Program-made: the position numbers and the translations under genes
Shown: positions 10,106 to 18,415 of the stretch, one piece after another
Numbering within the stretch: position 1 is the first letter of the stretch
How the letters are laid out: each line of letters opens with the position of its first letter
The notes under the pieces: model-generated
Databases searched by the model: none
The model's input: the letters and a program-made list of their open reading frames with translations, nothing else
What the model was told of the DNA's origin: nothing
DNA from: Bacteroidota bacterium
GTDB lineage: Bacteria; Bacteroidota; Bacteroidia; Cytophagales; Cyclobacteriaceae
Reading direction: 5' to 3'
Assembly: GCA_018266055.1 (NCBI GenBank)
Contig: JAFDYT010000017.1
Coordinates: forward strand, 62,001-126,000
DNA: 64,000 nucleotides

Positions 10106-10669
10106 CTATCGGTTGTGGCTAAGTGATTTATGTTTTTTAAACTCCGTCACGGCAGGCGTTTGCCGTACCGATACGTCGATCCGCTCATTTACCTTCTCCA
10201 CTAATTTATCTTTTCCGTAAACGAAATCGTTGCGTTGGAAATCGGTCGGTACGATACGGTCGGTCAGGAATATCGCTTCCTTCGGGCAAGCTTCTTCACA
10301 CAATCCACAGAAGATGCAGCGAAGCATATTGATCTCATACACCGATGCGTACTTTTCTTCGCGGTACAATCCCTCCTCGCCTTTCTTGCGCTCGGCCGCC
10401 GTCATTGTGATCGCTTCCGCCGGACAAGCCACAGCACACAAGCCGCAGGCTGTACAGCGCTCCGCTCCTTTCTCGTCGCGTTTCAACACATGCTGACCAC
10501 GCCATACGCTGCTGATCTCCCGCTTTGCTTCGGGGAAACGCACCGTAGTCTTGCGGCGGAACATGTGCTTTATGGTCACTGCAACGCCACCAAAAATTGC
10601 CGGGAGGTAAATCCGCTCCCAGAAATTCATTTCTTTTTTTACAACAACTTTCGATCGATTGGTCAGCAT
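10106..10669 (-). CDS. nuoI: NADH-quinone oxidoreductase subunit I
   Basis: 187 residues, a peripheral-arm ferredoxin-like subunit. It carries two classic 4Fe-4S motifs, CTACGLCAVACP and CIFCGLCEEACP, for clusters N6a and N6b that pass electrons to NuoB. An amphipathic N-terminal stretch (WERIYLPAIFGGVAVTIKHM) anchors it to the membrane. The first residues (MLTNRSKVVVKK) are not conserved in the family, so an internal methionine (MNFWERIY) could be the true start. A 33-base gap separates it from nuoH. Confidence 0.95.
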   Translation of the reverse strand: MLTNRSKVVVKKEMNFWERIYLPAIFGGVAVTIKHMFRRKTTVRFPEAKREISSVWRGQHVLKRDEKGAERCTACGLCAVACPAEAITMTAAERKKGEEGLYREEKYASVYEINMLRCIFCGLCEEACPKEAIFLTDRIVPTDFQRNDFVYGKDKLVEKVNERIDVSVRQTPAVTEFKKHKSLSHNR

Positions 10670-10702
10670 CTTAATTCAGCTTTCAAAATTAAAAATTCAT
10701 CC

Positions 10703-11749
10703 CTATTTATGACCTAACCATAACGTAAAAAATCCTGTCAATCCAATATTCAAAATGGCTAGCGGTATCAACCCTTTCCAGCCCAGGTTCATCAACTGAT
10801 CGTAGCGGAAGCGTGGTATTGTCCAGCGAATCCACATGAAGAAGAAAACAAAGAAAAGCACCTTGGCAAAGAGCGCAATGGCACCCAAAATCGTAATCCA
10901 GTTTTGTGTCAAACCAAGATCATTCATGAACGGAAAATTAAATCCGCCGAAGTACAAAGTGGAGATCACCGCCGATGACACAAACATGTTAATGTATTCG
11001 GCAAAAAGATAGAACCCGAGTTTCATACTACTGTACTCGGTGTGATAGCCACCCACCAATTCTGTTTCGCATTCAGGCAAGTCGAAAGGTGTGCGATTAC
11101 ATTCCGCGAAAGCGCAGACAATGAAGATCAAAAAACCAAGCGGTTGATATACCACATTCCACATGGTCCAATGGCTCCCTACGCCTCCGGCTTGCTGTAA
11201 GCTAATCTCTTTAAGACTGAGTGTGCCGGTCATTAATATCAACGCGATGATGGCGAGCCCCATGGCGATCTCGTAGCTGATCATCTGTGCTGACGCACGA
11301 ATAGCACCAAGCAATGAGAACTTATTGTTCGACGACCAGCCGCCGATCATGATGCCATACACACCGATCGATACCACACCGAATACATACAAAATTCCCA
11401 CATTCAAATCAGCGATCTGCAGCGAGTAGGCTATGCCGCCGATCGTAACAGTGTCGCCCCACGGAATCAAAACGCCAGCCATCAGTGCAGTGAGCATGGC
11501 TACGCATGGCCCGACGATGAACAACAGTTTATTGGAAACGTTGGGGATGATTTCTTCTTTGTAAATGAATTTCAATCCGTCGGCAAGCGGCTGGAAAATT
11601 CCAAATGGACCTGCTCTGTCCGGGCCGATACGGTCTTGCATGAATGCCGCCACTTTGCGCTCGGCATACGTGGAATAAGCAGCTACAGCGAGTGTGATGG
11701 TGAAAATCACCAGCACCAGAATTATTTTGTAAGTAAGAAACGCAATCAT
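10703..11749 (-). CDS. nuoH: NADH-quinone oxidoreductase subunit H
   Basis: 348 residues, eight predicted membrane helices, the subunit that forms most of the quinone chamber together with NuoB and NuoD. Conserved parts include YAERKVAAFMQDRIGPDRAG near the N terminus, the loop AECNRTPFDLPECETELVGG, and the following glutamate-rich turn with HTEYSSMKLGFY. It overlaps nuoG by 4 bases (ATGA). Confidence 0.96.
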   Translation of the reverse strand: MIAFLTYKIILVLVIFTITLAVAAYSTYAERKVAAFMQDRIGPDRAGPFGIFQPLADGLKFIYKEEIIPNVSNKLLFIVGPCVAMLTALMAGVLIPWGDTVTIGGIAYSLQIADLNVGILYVFGVVSIGVYGIMIGGWSSNNKFSLLGAIRASAQMISYEIAMGLAIIALILMTGTLSLKEISLQQAGGVGSHWTMWNVVYQPLGFLIFIVCAFAECNRTPFDLPECETELVGGYHTEYSSMKLGFYLFAEYINMFVSSAVISTLYFGGFNFPFMNDLGLTQNWITILGAIALFAKVLFFVFFFMWIRWTIPRFRYDQLMNLGWKGLIPLAILNIGLTGFFTLWLGHK

Positions 11750-12753
11750 GAGTTCAATGCATTGTCAGGTTGCGGCAAGGCTTTTCCTTTTTGAAATTCC
11801 AACTGCCGTTCTACTTCCTTTTTAAGTTTTTGCAAATCGATTTTCTCGTAGTGGTTTTGAGCAATCACCGAATGCCTGTCGATGTGGCGAGGACCTTCTA
11901 CCGTCCAGTCGCTCATGTTTTTGTGTTCAAAGCGGCACTCGTTGCAAATGTAATCTTTCACTTCACCGAATTGGTCTTTACGTGCAGAAACGCGAAGTAC
12001 GTCATCGCCTTTGGTCCAGAGTACAACCTTGCCTGAGCATTTGGTACAATTGCGGTGGGCATCCAATGGCTTAGTAAACCACACGCGGCTTTTGAAGCGG
12101 AATGTCTTGTCGGTCAACGCACCCACCGGGCACACATCAATCATGTTGCCGGAGAAATCGTTGTCTACATTCTGTTGAATAAAGGTGCTGATCTCAGATT
12201 TGTCGCCACGACCCAACACTCCATGCACTCGTTTATCCGTCAATTGATCTCCTACAAAAGTGCAGCGGTAACACAAGATGCAGCGCGTCATGTGCAATTT
12301 GATCTTGTCACCGATATCGATCTTTTCGAATGTGCGACGATCTTCTTCATAGCGCGTTTTGGCAGCGCCATGTTCGTACGCAAGATTTTGCAAATCGCAC
12401 TCACCGGCCTGATCGCAAATCGGGCAATCGAGCGGGTGATTCAATAACAAAAACTCAACCACACCCTTGCGGGCTTCCAATACTTCAGGTGAAGTTAAAT
12501 TTTGAACTACCATGCCGTCAGCTACTGGCGTGCGACAAGAAGCCACCAGCTTTGGCATCGGGCGAGGATCTTTCGCCGACCCAGCCGCTACCTTCACCAG
12601 GCAAACGCGACACTTACCACCCGTATCTTTCAATGTTGAGTAGTAGCACATCGCCGGCGGCACAAGGTCTCCCCCGATCTGGCGTGCTGCATTTAAGATC
12701 GTTGTGCCATCAGGCACTTCTACTTCTACTCCGTCTATGGTTAACTTGGCCAC
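11746..12753 (-). CDS. nuoG: NADH-quinone oxidoreductase subunit G, short form without molybdopterin domain
   Basis: 335 residues instead of the usual 700-900. Present are the 2Fe-2S ferredoxin domain (residues about 1-80, cysteines in GGKCRVC and CRTP), the His-Cys3 cluster site (HPLDCPICDQAGEC, about 106-119), the 4Fe-4S pair region (CILCYRC and later DVCPVGA), and a C-terminal pair of CxxC motifs (CTKC, CNEC). The large molybdopterin-oxidoreductase-like domain is missing. The frame ends cleanly at the overlap with nuoH, so this is a genuine short form, not a break. The start codon is GTG at 12753. The gene is separated from nuoF by an inserted element. Confidence 0.9.
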   Translation of the reverse strand: MAKLTIDGVEVEVPDGTTILNAARQIGGDLVPPAMCYYSTLKDTGGKCRVCLVKVAAGSAKDPRPMPKLVASCRTPVADGMVVQNLTSPEVLEARKGVVEFLLLNHPLDCPICDQAGECDLQNLAYEHGAAKTRYEEDRRTFEKIDIGDKIKLHMTRCILCYRCTFVGDQLTDKRVHGVLGRGDKSEISTFIQQNVDNDFSGNMIDVCPVGALTDKTFRFKSRVWFTKPLDAHRNCTKCSGKVVLWTKGDDVLRVSARKDQFGEVKDYICNECRFEHKNMSDWTVEGPRHIDRHSVIAQNHYEKIDLQKLKKEVERQLEFQKGKALPQPDNALNS

Positions 12754-12760
12754 TTTCGTG

Positions 12761-13232
12761 AATCGTTATTGGTTATTCGTTATCTGTTAATTGCGAGTAA
12801 TGCTCCACTGACTCCTGTACTTTTGATACAGTTTTAGCTTTCAATAAATAATTAATGTATCCATTTAATAAAGCAAGACATCCATCAATATCATTTCTTA
12901 ATTCCTGATAAACTTCTTCAGAAACATAATTTTCTTCTCGTGAAACTGTGAGGTGGTCTATTAATTCAAAGAGTGACCCCCGAGATTGCCTGCAAAACTG
13001 TGCGTTCTCCTGATAATGAAACCGTCCGAACCCCTCCGCAATATTTGCAGTAACCGATCTTGATGACCTGATCATCTGGTCTTCTAACTTATATTTCTCA
13101 TGGGCAGGAAAAGTCTTGACCAATGCGGAAATCCTCCTTCTCAGAGCAGCTGCTTTTTTCCAACATTCAAGTTCTTCAAAACTCTTCATTACACTCAGTC
13201 AATTAACAATTAACTATTCACCAATAACGGTT
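12761..13232. mobile_element. 472-bp insertion element with terminal inverted repeats and 4-bp target duplication, carrying a four-helix-bundle gene
   Basis: The ends 12761-12793 and 13200-13232 are imperfect inverted repeats of each other over 33 bases (about 27 matches); the outermost parts are AATCGTTATTGG on one side and AACCGTTATTGG on the other when both are read inward. Directly outside lie identical tetranucleotides CGTG at 12757-12760 and 13233-13236, as expected of a target-site duplication. The element contains one gene and no transposase. It sits inside the nuo operon, and its right end supplies the last codons and stop of nuoF. Related repeat arms occur at 34198-34289 and 34504-34591. 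Confidence 0.7.
12773..13189 (-). CDS. Four-helix-bundle protein (S23/IVP-like)
   Basis: 138 residues with the sequence style of the S23 ribosomal / four-helix-bundle family, first known from open frames in 23S rRNA intervening sequences and common as scattered copies in Bacteroidota. Typical motifs are FEELECWKKA at the start, MIRSSRSVTANIAEGFGR in the middle, and a C-terminal helix rich in leucine. Molecular function is unknown; nucleic-acid binding has been suggested for the fold but nothing here proves it. It is transcribed in the direction of the nuo operon, between nuoF and nuoG, and fills almost the whole inserted element. It has no role in complex I that I know of. Confidence 0.9.
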   Translation of the reverse strand: MKSFEELECWKKAAALRRRISALVKTFPAHEKYKLEDQMIRSSRSVTANIAEGFGRFHYQENAQFCRQSRGSLFELIDHLTVSREENYVSEEVYQELRNDIDGCLALLNGYINYLLKAKTVSKVQESVEHYSQLTDNE

Positions 13233-14520
13233 CGTGAGCCAGCGCAGCTTCTTCAAATTCTTTTCTAAAGTGGCGGATCGCACTGGCTACCGGCCAGGCA
13301 GCTGCATCACCTAACGGGCAAATGGTATTGCCTTCAATCTTTTTGGACACATCCAGCAACACATCGATATCTTCTTTCTTGCCATGGCCATGATGAAGAC
13401 GATGAAGTATCTTCTCCATCCAGCCGGTGCCTTCGCGGCAAGGACTGCATTGGCCGCACGACTCATGATGATAGAATCGGGCAAAGGTGTACAAGTTCTG
13501 CACGATGCTTGTGGTTTCATCCATTACAATAAATCCACCCGAGCCAAGCATAGTGCCTGTTGCAAAACCTCCATCCGACAATGACTCATACGTCATCAGG
13601 CGGGGTTCACCTTTCGCAGTTTTTAAAATCAAGTCGGCAGGCAGAACTGGTACAGAAGATCCTCCGGCCACAACGGCTTTTAGTTTTCTTCCTTTCCAGA
13701 TTCCTCCGCAGTATTCTTCTGAATAAATGAATTCTTCAACGGGTACTCCCAATTCAATTTCATACACGCCAGGCTTATTGATGTGCCCGCTGGCGGAAAT
13801 CAGTTTCGTTCCCGTGCTTTTGCCAATTCCAATTTTAGCGTATTCATCGCCAGTCATATTCACAATGGCTGGTACCGTAGCAATAGTCTCTACATTGTTC
13901 ACCACTGTAGGCGACGCATACAAGCCAGCTACTGCCGGAAATGGTGGCTTCAACCGTGGGTTGCCGCGTTTACCTTCCAGCGATTCAAGCAAAGCAGTTT
14001 CTTCTCCGCAGATGTAGGCACCTGCGCCGGGATGAACGTATAAATCAAGTGAGTAATCCGTCCCTAAAATATTCTTGCCTAGGAATCCGTTGGCGTAAGC
14101 TTCGTCGATGGCCTTTTCCAAAATCCGAACGATGTACATGTACTCGCCACGGATGTAGATGTAGGAAGTCTTCGCGCCGAGCGCATAGCTTGAGGTAATC
14201 ATTCCTTCTATCAAAAGATGAGGAATGCGTTCCATCAGGTAACGATCTTTAAAAGTGCCAGGCTCGCTTTCATCGGCGTTGCACACGAGGTAGCGTGGCT
14301 TATCTGATTTCTTGTCGATGAAGCTCCACTTCATCCCCGCTGGGAAACCCGCTCCTCCTCTTCCGCGCAGTCCGGATTTTTTTACTTCTTCCGTCACCGC
14401 GTCGGGCGTCATCGTTTTCAGGGCTTTCTCTACCGAAGCGTAACCGCCTTTTTTACGATACACTTCAAAGGTATTGATACCCGGTTCGTTGATATGCTCT
14501 AAAAGTAATTTTCTTCCCAT
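13210..14520 (-). CDS. nuoF: NADH-quinone oxidoreductase subunit F
   Basis: 436 residues, the NADH- and FMN-binding subunit. The nucleotide-binding loop GRGGAGFPAGMKW is near residue 55, the FMN region GAYICGEETALLESLEGKRG near 165, and the 4Fe-4S ligands are in ESCGQCSPCREGTGW near 350. The last residues (LLVNS and the TAA stop) are encoded by the terminal repeat of the inserted element: removing the element and one CGTG copy would let the frame read on about 14 codons into the start of nuoG before a TGA. The catalytic domains are untouched. Confidence 0.96.
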   Translation of the reverse strand: MGRKLLLEHINEPGINTFEVYRKKGGYASVEKALKTMTPDAVTEEVKKSGLRGRGGAGFPAGMKWSFIDKKSDKPRYLVCNADESEPGTFKDRYLMERIPHLLIEGMITSSYALGAKTSYIYIRGEYMYIVRILEKAIDEAYANGFLGKNILGTDYSLDLYVHPGAGAYICGEETALLESLEGKRGNPRLKPPFPAVAGLYASPTVVNNVETIATVPAIVNMTGDEYAKIGIGKSTGTKLISASGHINKPGVYEIELGVPVEEFIYSEEYCGGIWKGRKLKAVVAGGSSVPVLPADLILKTAKGEPRLMTYESLSDGGFATGTMLGSGGFIVMDETTSIVQNLYTFARFYHHESCGQCSPCREGTGWMEKILHRLHHGHGKKEDIDVLLDVSKKIEGNTICPLGDAAAWPVASAIRHFRKEFEEAALAHEPLLVNS

Positions 14521-14523
14521 GCC

Positions 14524-15084
14524 TTACGCGTTTTGAAATTCATTCAACCGCAAATACGAAGTTCTCTTCCCTGAAGTCCTGAACTTCTCGATCAACTCAT
14601 CTACTTTTTCAGGAGTAAGATTCTCATAAAAATTAGCGCCGCACTGAAGCATCGGTGCAGTGCCACATGATCCAAGACACTCTACCGTTTTCAAAGTAAA
14701 CATGCCGTCGGCGGTAGTCTCACCTACTTCAATGTTCAATTTCTTTTTGATGTAGGCTACAATCTCATCGGCACCACGAAGCCAGCACGGGCCTGTCTGA
14801 CAAACTTCGATCAGGCATTTTCCCACGGGCTTGGTATTGAACATCGAATAAAAGGTAGCTACCTCATACACTTCAATCGGTTTGATGCTCAACAAAGACG
14901 CCACATAATCCATCACTTCCGGGCTAAGCCATCCGTCAAACTCCGACTGCGCAAGATGCAACAACGGCAAAAGCGCTGACTTCTGTTTGCCTTGCGGATA
15001 TCGCGCAATAATTTTCTGAGCTTGCGCCAATGCTTCAGGTGAAAATTTTATTTCGGTGTTCATTCCATCAATCTCGTTAAGCAT
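14524..15084 (-). CDS. nuoE: NADH-quinone oxidoreductase subunit E
   Basis: Up to 186 residues, thioredoxin-fold 2Fe-2S subunit (cluster N1a) of the NADH dehydrogenase module. Cluster ligands lie in CQTGPCWLRG and ECLGSCGTAP. The first ATG (15084) overlaps the end of nuoD by 8 bases; an in-frame ATG at 15063 (MNTEIKF) gives 179 residues and fits the usual N terminus at least as well. Ends 3 bases before nuoF. Confidence 0.95.
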   Translation of the reverse strand: MLNEIDGMNTEIKFSPEALAQAQKIIARYPQGKQKSALLPLLHLAQSEFDGWLSPEVMDYVASLLSIKPIEVYEVATFYSMFNTKPVGKCLIEVCQTGPCWLRGADEIVAYIKKKLNIEVGETTADGMFTLKTVECLGSCGTAPMLQCGANFYENLTPEKVDELIEKFRTSGKRTSYLRLNEFQNA

Positions 15085-16288
15085 CCAGTTCGCCGGCGAT
15101 TACATTCATGCTACTCATAGTCAAAATTGCATCTGACAACATAGTACCACGAATAATTTCCGGATACGCCTGGTAATAAATAAAACAAGGTCTGCGCAAG
15201 TGCAGGCGGAACGGTGTACGTCCACCATCGCTGGTCAGGTAAAATCCTAATTCTCCGTTTCCACCTTCCACGCAGTGATATACTTCACCTTTCGGCACTT
15301 CGGTTTCGCCCATTACAATTTTGAAATGGTAAATGAGCGCTTCCATGTTGTTGTAAACCTCTTCTTTTGGAGGAAGGTAAAACTCCGGAACATCGCCGTG
15401 GAAAGGGCCTTCCGGCATTTTCTCTATGGCCTGGCGAATGATGCTGAGGCTTTGCCACATCTCTTCGTTGCGCACCATAAAGCGATCGTACACGTCGCCA
15501 TTCTTCCCTACCGGAATAGTAAAATCAAAATCCTGATACGAGGAATAAGGGTTCATCACCCGCACGTCATAATCTACTCCGGCGGCTCTAAGGTTTGGAC
15601 CTGAGAAACTATAATTCAAGGCACGCTCTGCACTAATACCTCCACAGCCGATGGTGCGATCCATGAAAATACGGTTGCGTGAAAGCAAGCCTTCAAATTC
15701 TTTTAACACTACCGGAAATTCTTTCAAGAAGCGGTTAATCTTTCCCCATGCTTTAGGTGAAAAGTCGCGCTCAAATCCGCCAATACGCCCGATATTTGTA
15801 GTAAGACGGGCACCGCAAATCTCTTCATAGATTTCATAAATCAACTCGCGCTGTTGAAATCCATAAAAGTAAACCGTAGCTGCACCGGTATCGACACCAA
15901 TTACTGTGTTACAGATAATATGGTCAGCAATGCGGGCCAATTCCATGATGATCACGCGAAGGTATTCCACACGCTTTGGTACCTGAATGCCCAACAACTT
16001 CTCCACCGTCATGTGCCAGCCCATGTTGTTGATTGGCGATGAACAATAGTTCATCCGGTCGGTGATCGGTGTAATCTGATTGTACGGTCTGCGCTCGGCC
16101 AGCTTTTCAAATGCGCGGTGAATGTATCCGATGGTGGGCTGTGAATCGACGATCACTTCGCCGTCCATCTTTAACACATTCTGAAAAATACCATGTGTAG
16201 CCGGGTGTGTGGGCCCGAGGTTAAGGTAAGAATATTGTTTTTCTTCCTTGATTACATTAGGTGTTATGGTATCGTTCACTGATGTCAT
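15077..16288 (-). CDS. nuoD: NADH-quinone oxidoreductase subunit D
   Basis: 403 residues, the 49-kDa subunit that forms the quinone site at the NuoB interface; derived from the large subunit of NiFe hydrogenases. Recognised by LNLGPTHPATHGIFQ near residue 25, RIGGFERDFSPK, and FRLHLRRPCFIYYQA near the C terminus. The hydrogenase cysteine ligands are absent, as normal in complex I. NuoC and NuoD are separate genes here, unlike the fused NuoCD of E. coli. Overlaps nuoC by 4 bases. Confidence 0.96.
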   Translation of the reverse strand: MTSVNDTITPNVIKEEKQYSYLNLGPTHPATHGIFQNVLKMDGEVIVDSQPTIGYIHRAFEKLAERRPYNQITPITDRMNYCSSPINNMGWHMTVEKLLGIQVPKRVEYLRVIIMELARIADHIICNTVIGVDTGAATVYFYGFQQRELIYEIYEEICGARLTTNIGRIGGFERDFSPKAWGKINRFLKEFPVVLKEFEGLLSRNRIFMDRTIGCGGISAERALNYSFSGPNLRAAGVDYDVRVMNPYSSYQDFDFTIPVGKNGDVYDRFMVRNEEMWQSLSIIRQAIEKMPEGPFHGDVPEFYLPPKEEVYNNMEALIYHFKIVMGETEVPKGEVYHCVEGGNGELGFYLTSDGGRTPFRLHLRRPCFIYYQAYPEIIRGTMLSDAILTMSSMNVIAGELDA

Positions 16289-16785
16289 CGCCCAAACATT
16301 AAATCGTTTTTGTCTTCACGGGTCTGATCTTCGAGCGGATATTCTTTGCGCATCGGGAAGATCAACATGTCTTCTACATTCAAAATCCTCTTCAAGTTCG
16401 GATGACCGTCAAAGATCACACCGAAGAAATCGTAGGTCTCGCGCTCTAACCAATTGGCTGCGGAGAAAACTTTAGTAAGTGTAGGAATCACCGGGTTCTC
16501 AATCGGCAGATATGTTTTTAATCGCAAGCGCTGATTGGTAGCCAGATTATGCACCTGATACATCATCGCGATCTGATTGAGTTCGGGATAGTGAATTCCG
16601 CAAAGCGTAGTGAGGTACTGAAATTTTGTATCGGGATGATGATAAAGATGAGCGATTACATCAATGATCTTTTCCTTTGCAATCACCACCGTAAAAAAAT
16701 CCTTGATCATGGACGATTCAAGAATGGCTCCATCAAATTTTTCGTTGATGACGGCAATAATTTTTTCCTGGGCCGCTGCTTCCAT
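16285..16785 (-). CDS. nuoC: NADH-quinone oxidoreductase subunit C
   Basis: 166 residues, the 30-kDa peripheral-arm subunit without cofactors, which helps assemble NuoB and NuoD. The signature region is ERETYDFFGVIFDGHPNLKR, followed by a PLEDQTRED tail. Starts on the A of the overlapping nuoB stop (TAATG) and overlaps nuoD by 4 bases. Confidence 0.94.
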   Translation of the reverse strand: MEAAAQEKIIAVINEKFDGAILESSMIKDFFTVVIAKEKIIDVIAHLYHHPDTKFQYLTTLCGIHYPELNQIAMMYQVHNLATNQRLRLKTYLPIENPVIPTLTKVFSAANWLERETYDFFGVIFDGHPNLKRILNVEDMLIFPMRKEYPLEDQTREDKNDLMFGR

Positions 16786-17339
16786 TATTCGATACCGAAT
16801 TTATTTAACATCGCTTTATATTCAGGAGAGTCTCTTCTGCGCAGCGACTCTGTTTCTACCAGATGTTGAATCTTCATCACGCCATCAATGATTTGCTCAG
16901 GTCGTGGCGGACAGCCCGGCACATAAACGTCAACGGGAATGATTCTGTCAATGCCTTGCAGCACGCTGTACGTATCAAAAATACCGCCGCTTGAAGCGCA
17001 TGCTCCTACTGATATCACCCACCGTGGCTCGGCCATCTGCTCATACACCTGACGAAGCACAGGCCCCATCTTTTTAGCGATCGTTCCCATCACCATGAGC
17101 AAGTCAGCCTGACGTGGCGAAAAGCTGAGACGCTCGGAACCAAACCGCGCCAGATCATAATGGGCACCCATGGTAGCCATGAATTCAATTCCACAACATG
17201 ATGTTGCAAAGGGCAATGGCCAGATCGAATTTTTGCGGGCAAGGCCAACTACTTTATCCAAACGTGTAGCGAAAAATCCGGCTCCTTCGAGGCCTTCGGG
17301 TTTTTCGGCGACTGTAAATTTTCCGGTTGCTGTTTCCAT
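16785..17339 (-). CDS. nuoB: NADH-quinone oxidoreductase subunit B
   Basis: 184 residues, carries the terminal 4Fe-4S cluster N2 that reduces quinone. Ligand cysteines are visible in [10 protein letters not shown] (two adjacent), VGACASSGG and VPGCPPRPE. The frame is open from a GTG at 17354, but the ATG at 17339 is preceded by GGGAGGA, one of the few good ribosome-binding sites in this operon, so that start is chosen. With it, nuoB begins 2 bases after nuoA ends. Confidence 0.96.
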   Translation of the reverse strand: METATGKFTVAEKPEGLEGAGFFATRLDKVVGLARKNSIWPLPFATSCCGIEFMATMGAHYDLARFGSERLSFSPRQADLLMVMGTIAKKMGPVLRQVYEQMAEPRWVISVGACASSGGIFDTYSVLQGIDRIIPVDVYVPGCPPRPEQIIDGVMKIQHLVETESLRRRDSPEYKAMLNKFGIE

Positions 17340-17341
17340 TT

Positions 17342-17713
17342 TTAGTCCTCCCACTTAAGAGCTCCTTTTTTTAACAGATAAAAAAATCCAACCAACAGGA
17401 ATCCAATAAACAAGATCATTTCAATAAATCCGGTCTGCCCTAAATCGCGAAAGTTTACAGCCCACGGATACATAAAGATTACCTCCACATCGAAGAGTAC
17501 AAACAAGATGGCGACGAGGAAGTATTTGATGTTGAATGGAAGGCGGGCATTTCCTTTAGCTTCAATGCCGCACTCAAAAGTATCCAGCTTAATTTTTGTT
17601 TTCCGCTTAGGGCCCAGCAAGTGCGTGGCCAGCATGGTAACGACCACAAAGCCAAGGGCTACTAAAAACATTAAGACGATAGGTATATACTGTGCTAACC
17701 CGGATGTGTTCAT
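17342..17713 (-). CDS. nuoA: NADH-quinone oxidoreductase subunit A
   Basis: 123 residues, three predicted membrane helices; first gene of the nuo operon. The conserved loop with the acidic-cysteine signature ([10 protein letters not shown]) and the second-helix segment [20 protein letters not shown] are both present. With NuoH and NuoJ it lines the entrance of the quinone chamber. The promoter should lie in the 178 bases before the HU gene; I could not pick out a convincing one. Confidence 0.96.
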   Translation of the reverse strand: MNTSGLAQYIPIVLMFLVALGFVVVTMLATHLLGPKRKTKIKLDTFECGIEAKGNARLPFNIKYFLVAILFVLFDVEVIFMYPWAVNFRDLGQTGFIEMILFIGFLLVGFFYLLKKGALKWED

Positions 17714-17842
17714 AATTTTTTAAAAGCGGTCAAATTTCATGTTTTTTCCTGACTTAATCGCTCATTATCGAATATAATATTTTATCGGTACTGAAAACGA
17801 TTGTGTGGTCGTACGTTCGATCATACAAATTAGAAAACAATA

Positions 17843-17873
17843 AAAAAGCCCTCGTTGTTCACAAGGGCTTTTT
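17843..17873 (-). terminator. Rho-independent terminator after the HU gene
   Basis: A hairpin AAAAAGCCCT ... AGGGCTTTTT with a 10-base loop lies 20 bases past the HU stop on the minus strand. A U-run follows on either strand, so it could work in both directions. It separates HU transcription from the nuo operon promoter region. Confidence 0.8.
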
Positions 17874-17891
17874 ATGTAATCTTTTCAAGGA

Positions 17892-18161
17892 TTATAATTT
17901 TCCTGAAAGCTCTTTGCTCGCCTTGAAGCGTGCTACTTTCTTAGCTTTGATTTTGATGGTTGCACCAGTAGCTGGGTTACGGCCATTGCGTGCAGCTCTT
18001 TTAGATACTGAGAAAGTACCGAAACCAACCAGGATAAGTTTGTTACCTGACTTCAAGGTCTTAGTAACACCTTCGATGAATGAGTCCAATGCTGCGGCAG
18101 CTTGTACTTTGGTGATTTCTGCGTCTCCGGCAATTTTACTTACGAGTTCTGCTTTGTTCAT
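17892..18161 (-). CDS. HU-family DNA-binding protein
   Basis: 89 residues, a complete HU/IHF-type dimeric nucleoid protein that bends DNA. It has the helical N-terminal half ([17 protein letters not shown]) and the beta-arm region [20 protein letters not shown] with the intercalating-proline position. It is a single gene with its own promoter (18197-18226) and terminator (17843-17873). Assignment to HU rather than IHF is by overall similarity. Confidence 0.94.
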   Translation of the reverse strand: MNKAELVSKIAGDAEITKVQAAAALDSFIEGVTKTLKSGNKLILVGFGTFSVSKRAARNGRNPATGATIKIKAKKVARFKASKELSGKL

Positions 18162-18196
18162 AATGTTTGTTGAATTTGTGGTTGACTAACAGCCTG

Positions 18197-18226
18197 CAAA
18201 TATATAGTCTTTTTCACCCCAACAAA
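18197..18226 (-). promoter_or_regulatory. Bacteroidota-type promoter of the HU gene
   Basis: On the minus strand a TTTG box (18223-18226) is followed after 18 bases by TATATTTG (18197-18204), an exact match to the TAnnTTTG -7 box. It lies 35 bases upstream of the HU start codon. Confidence 0.65.
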
Positions 18227-18415
18227 TTTTTTTGAAATCATTCTTAAAGAAAGATTATCCTCGTCAACCCCAATGTTTACAGGCGATATCATCAGTCACC
18301 ATCAATTCAATTTTCATAAAACTACTGATAATCAAACAACAAGAAGCATTTGTTATTTCTATACGTTAATGATTGTGCATAAGTATGAAAGACAAATGCG
18401 CGTCAATTGTTTCGA

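Noticed and set aside
12773..13189. Diversity-generating retroelement accessory (Avd-like) gene
   Set aside because: The fold is similar, but no reverse transcriptase, template repeat or variable repeat was found nearby.
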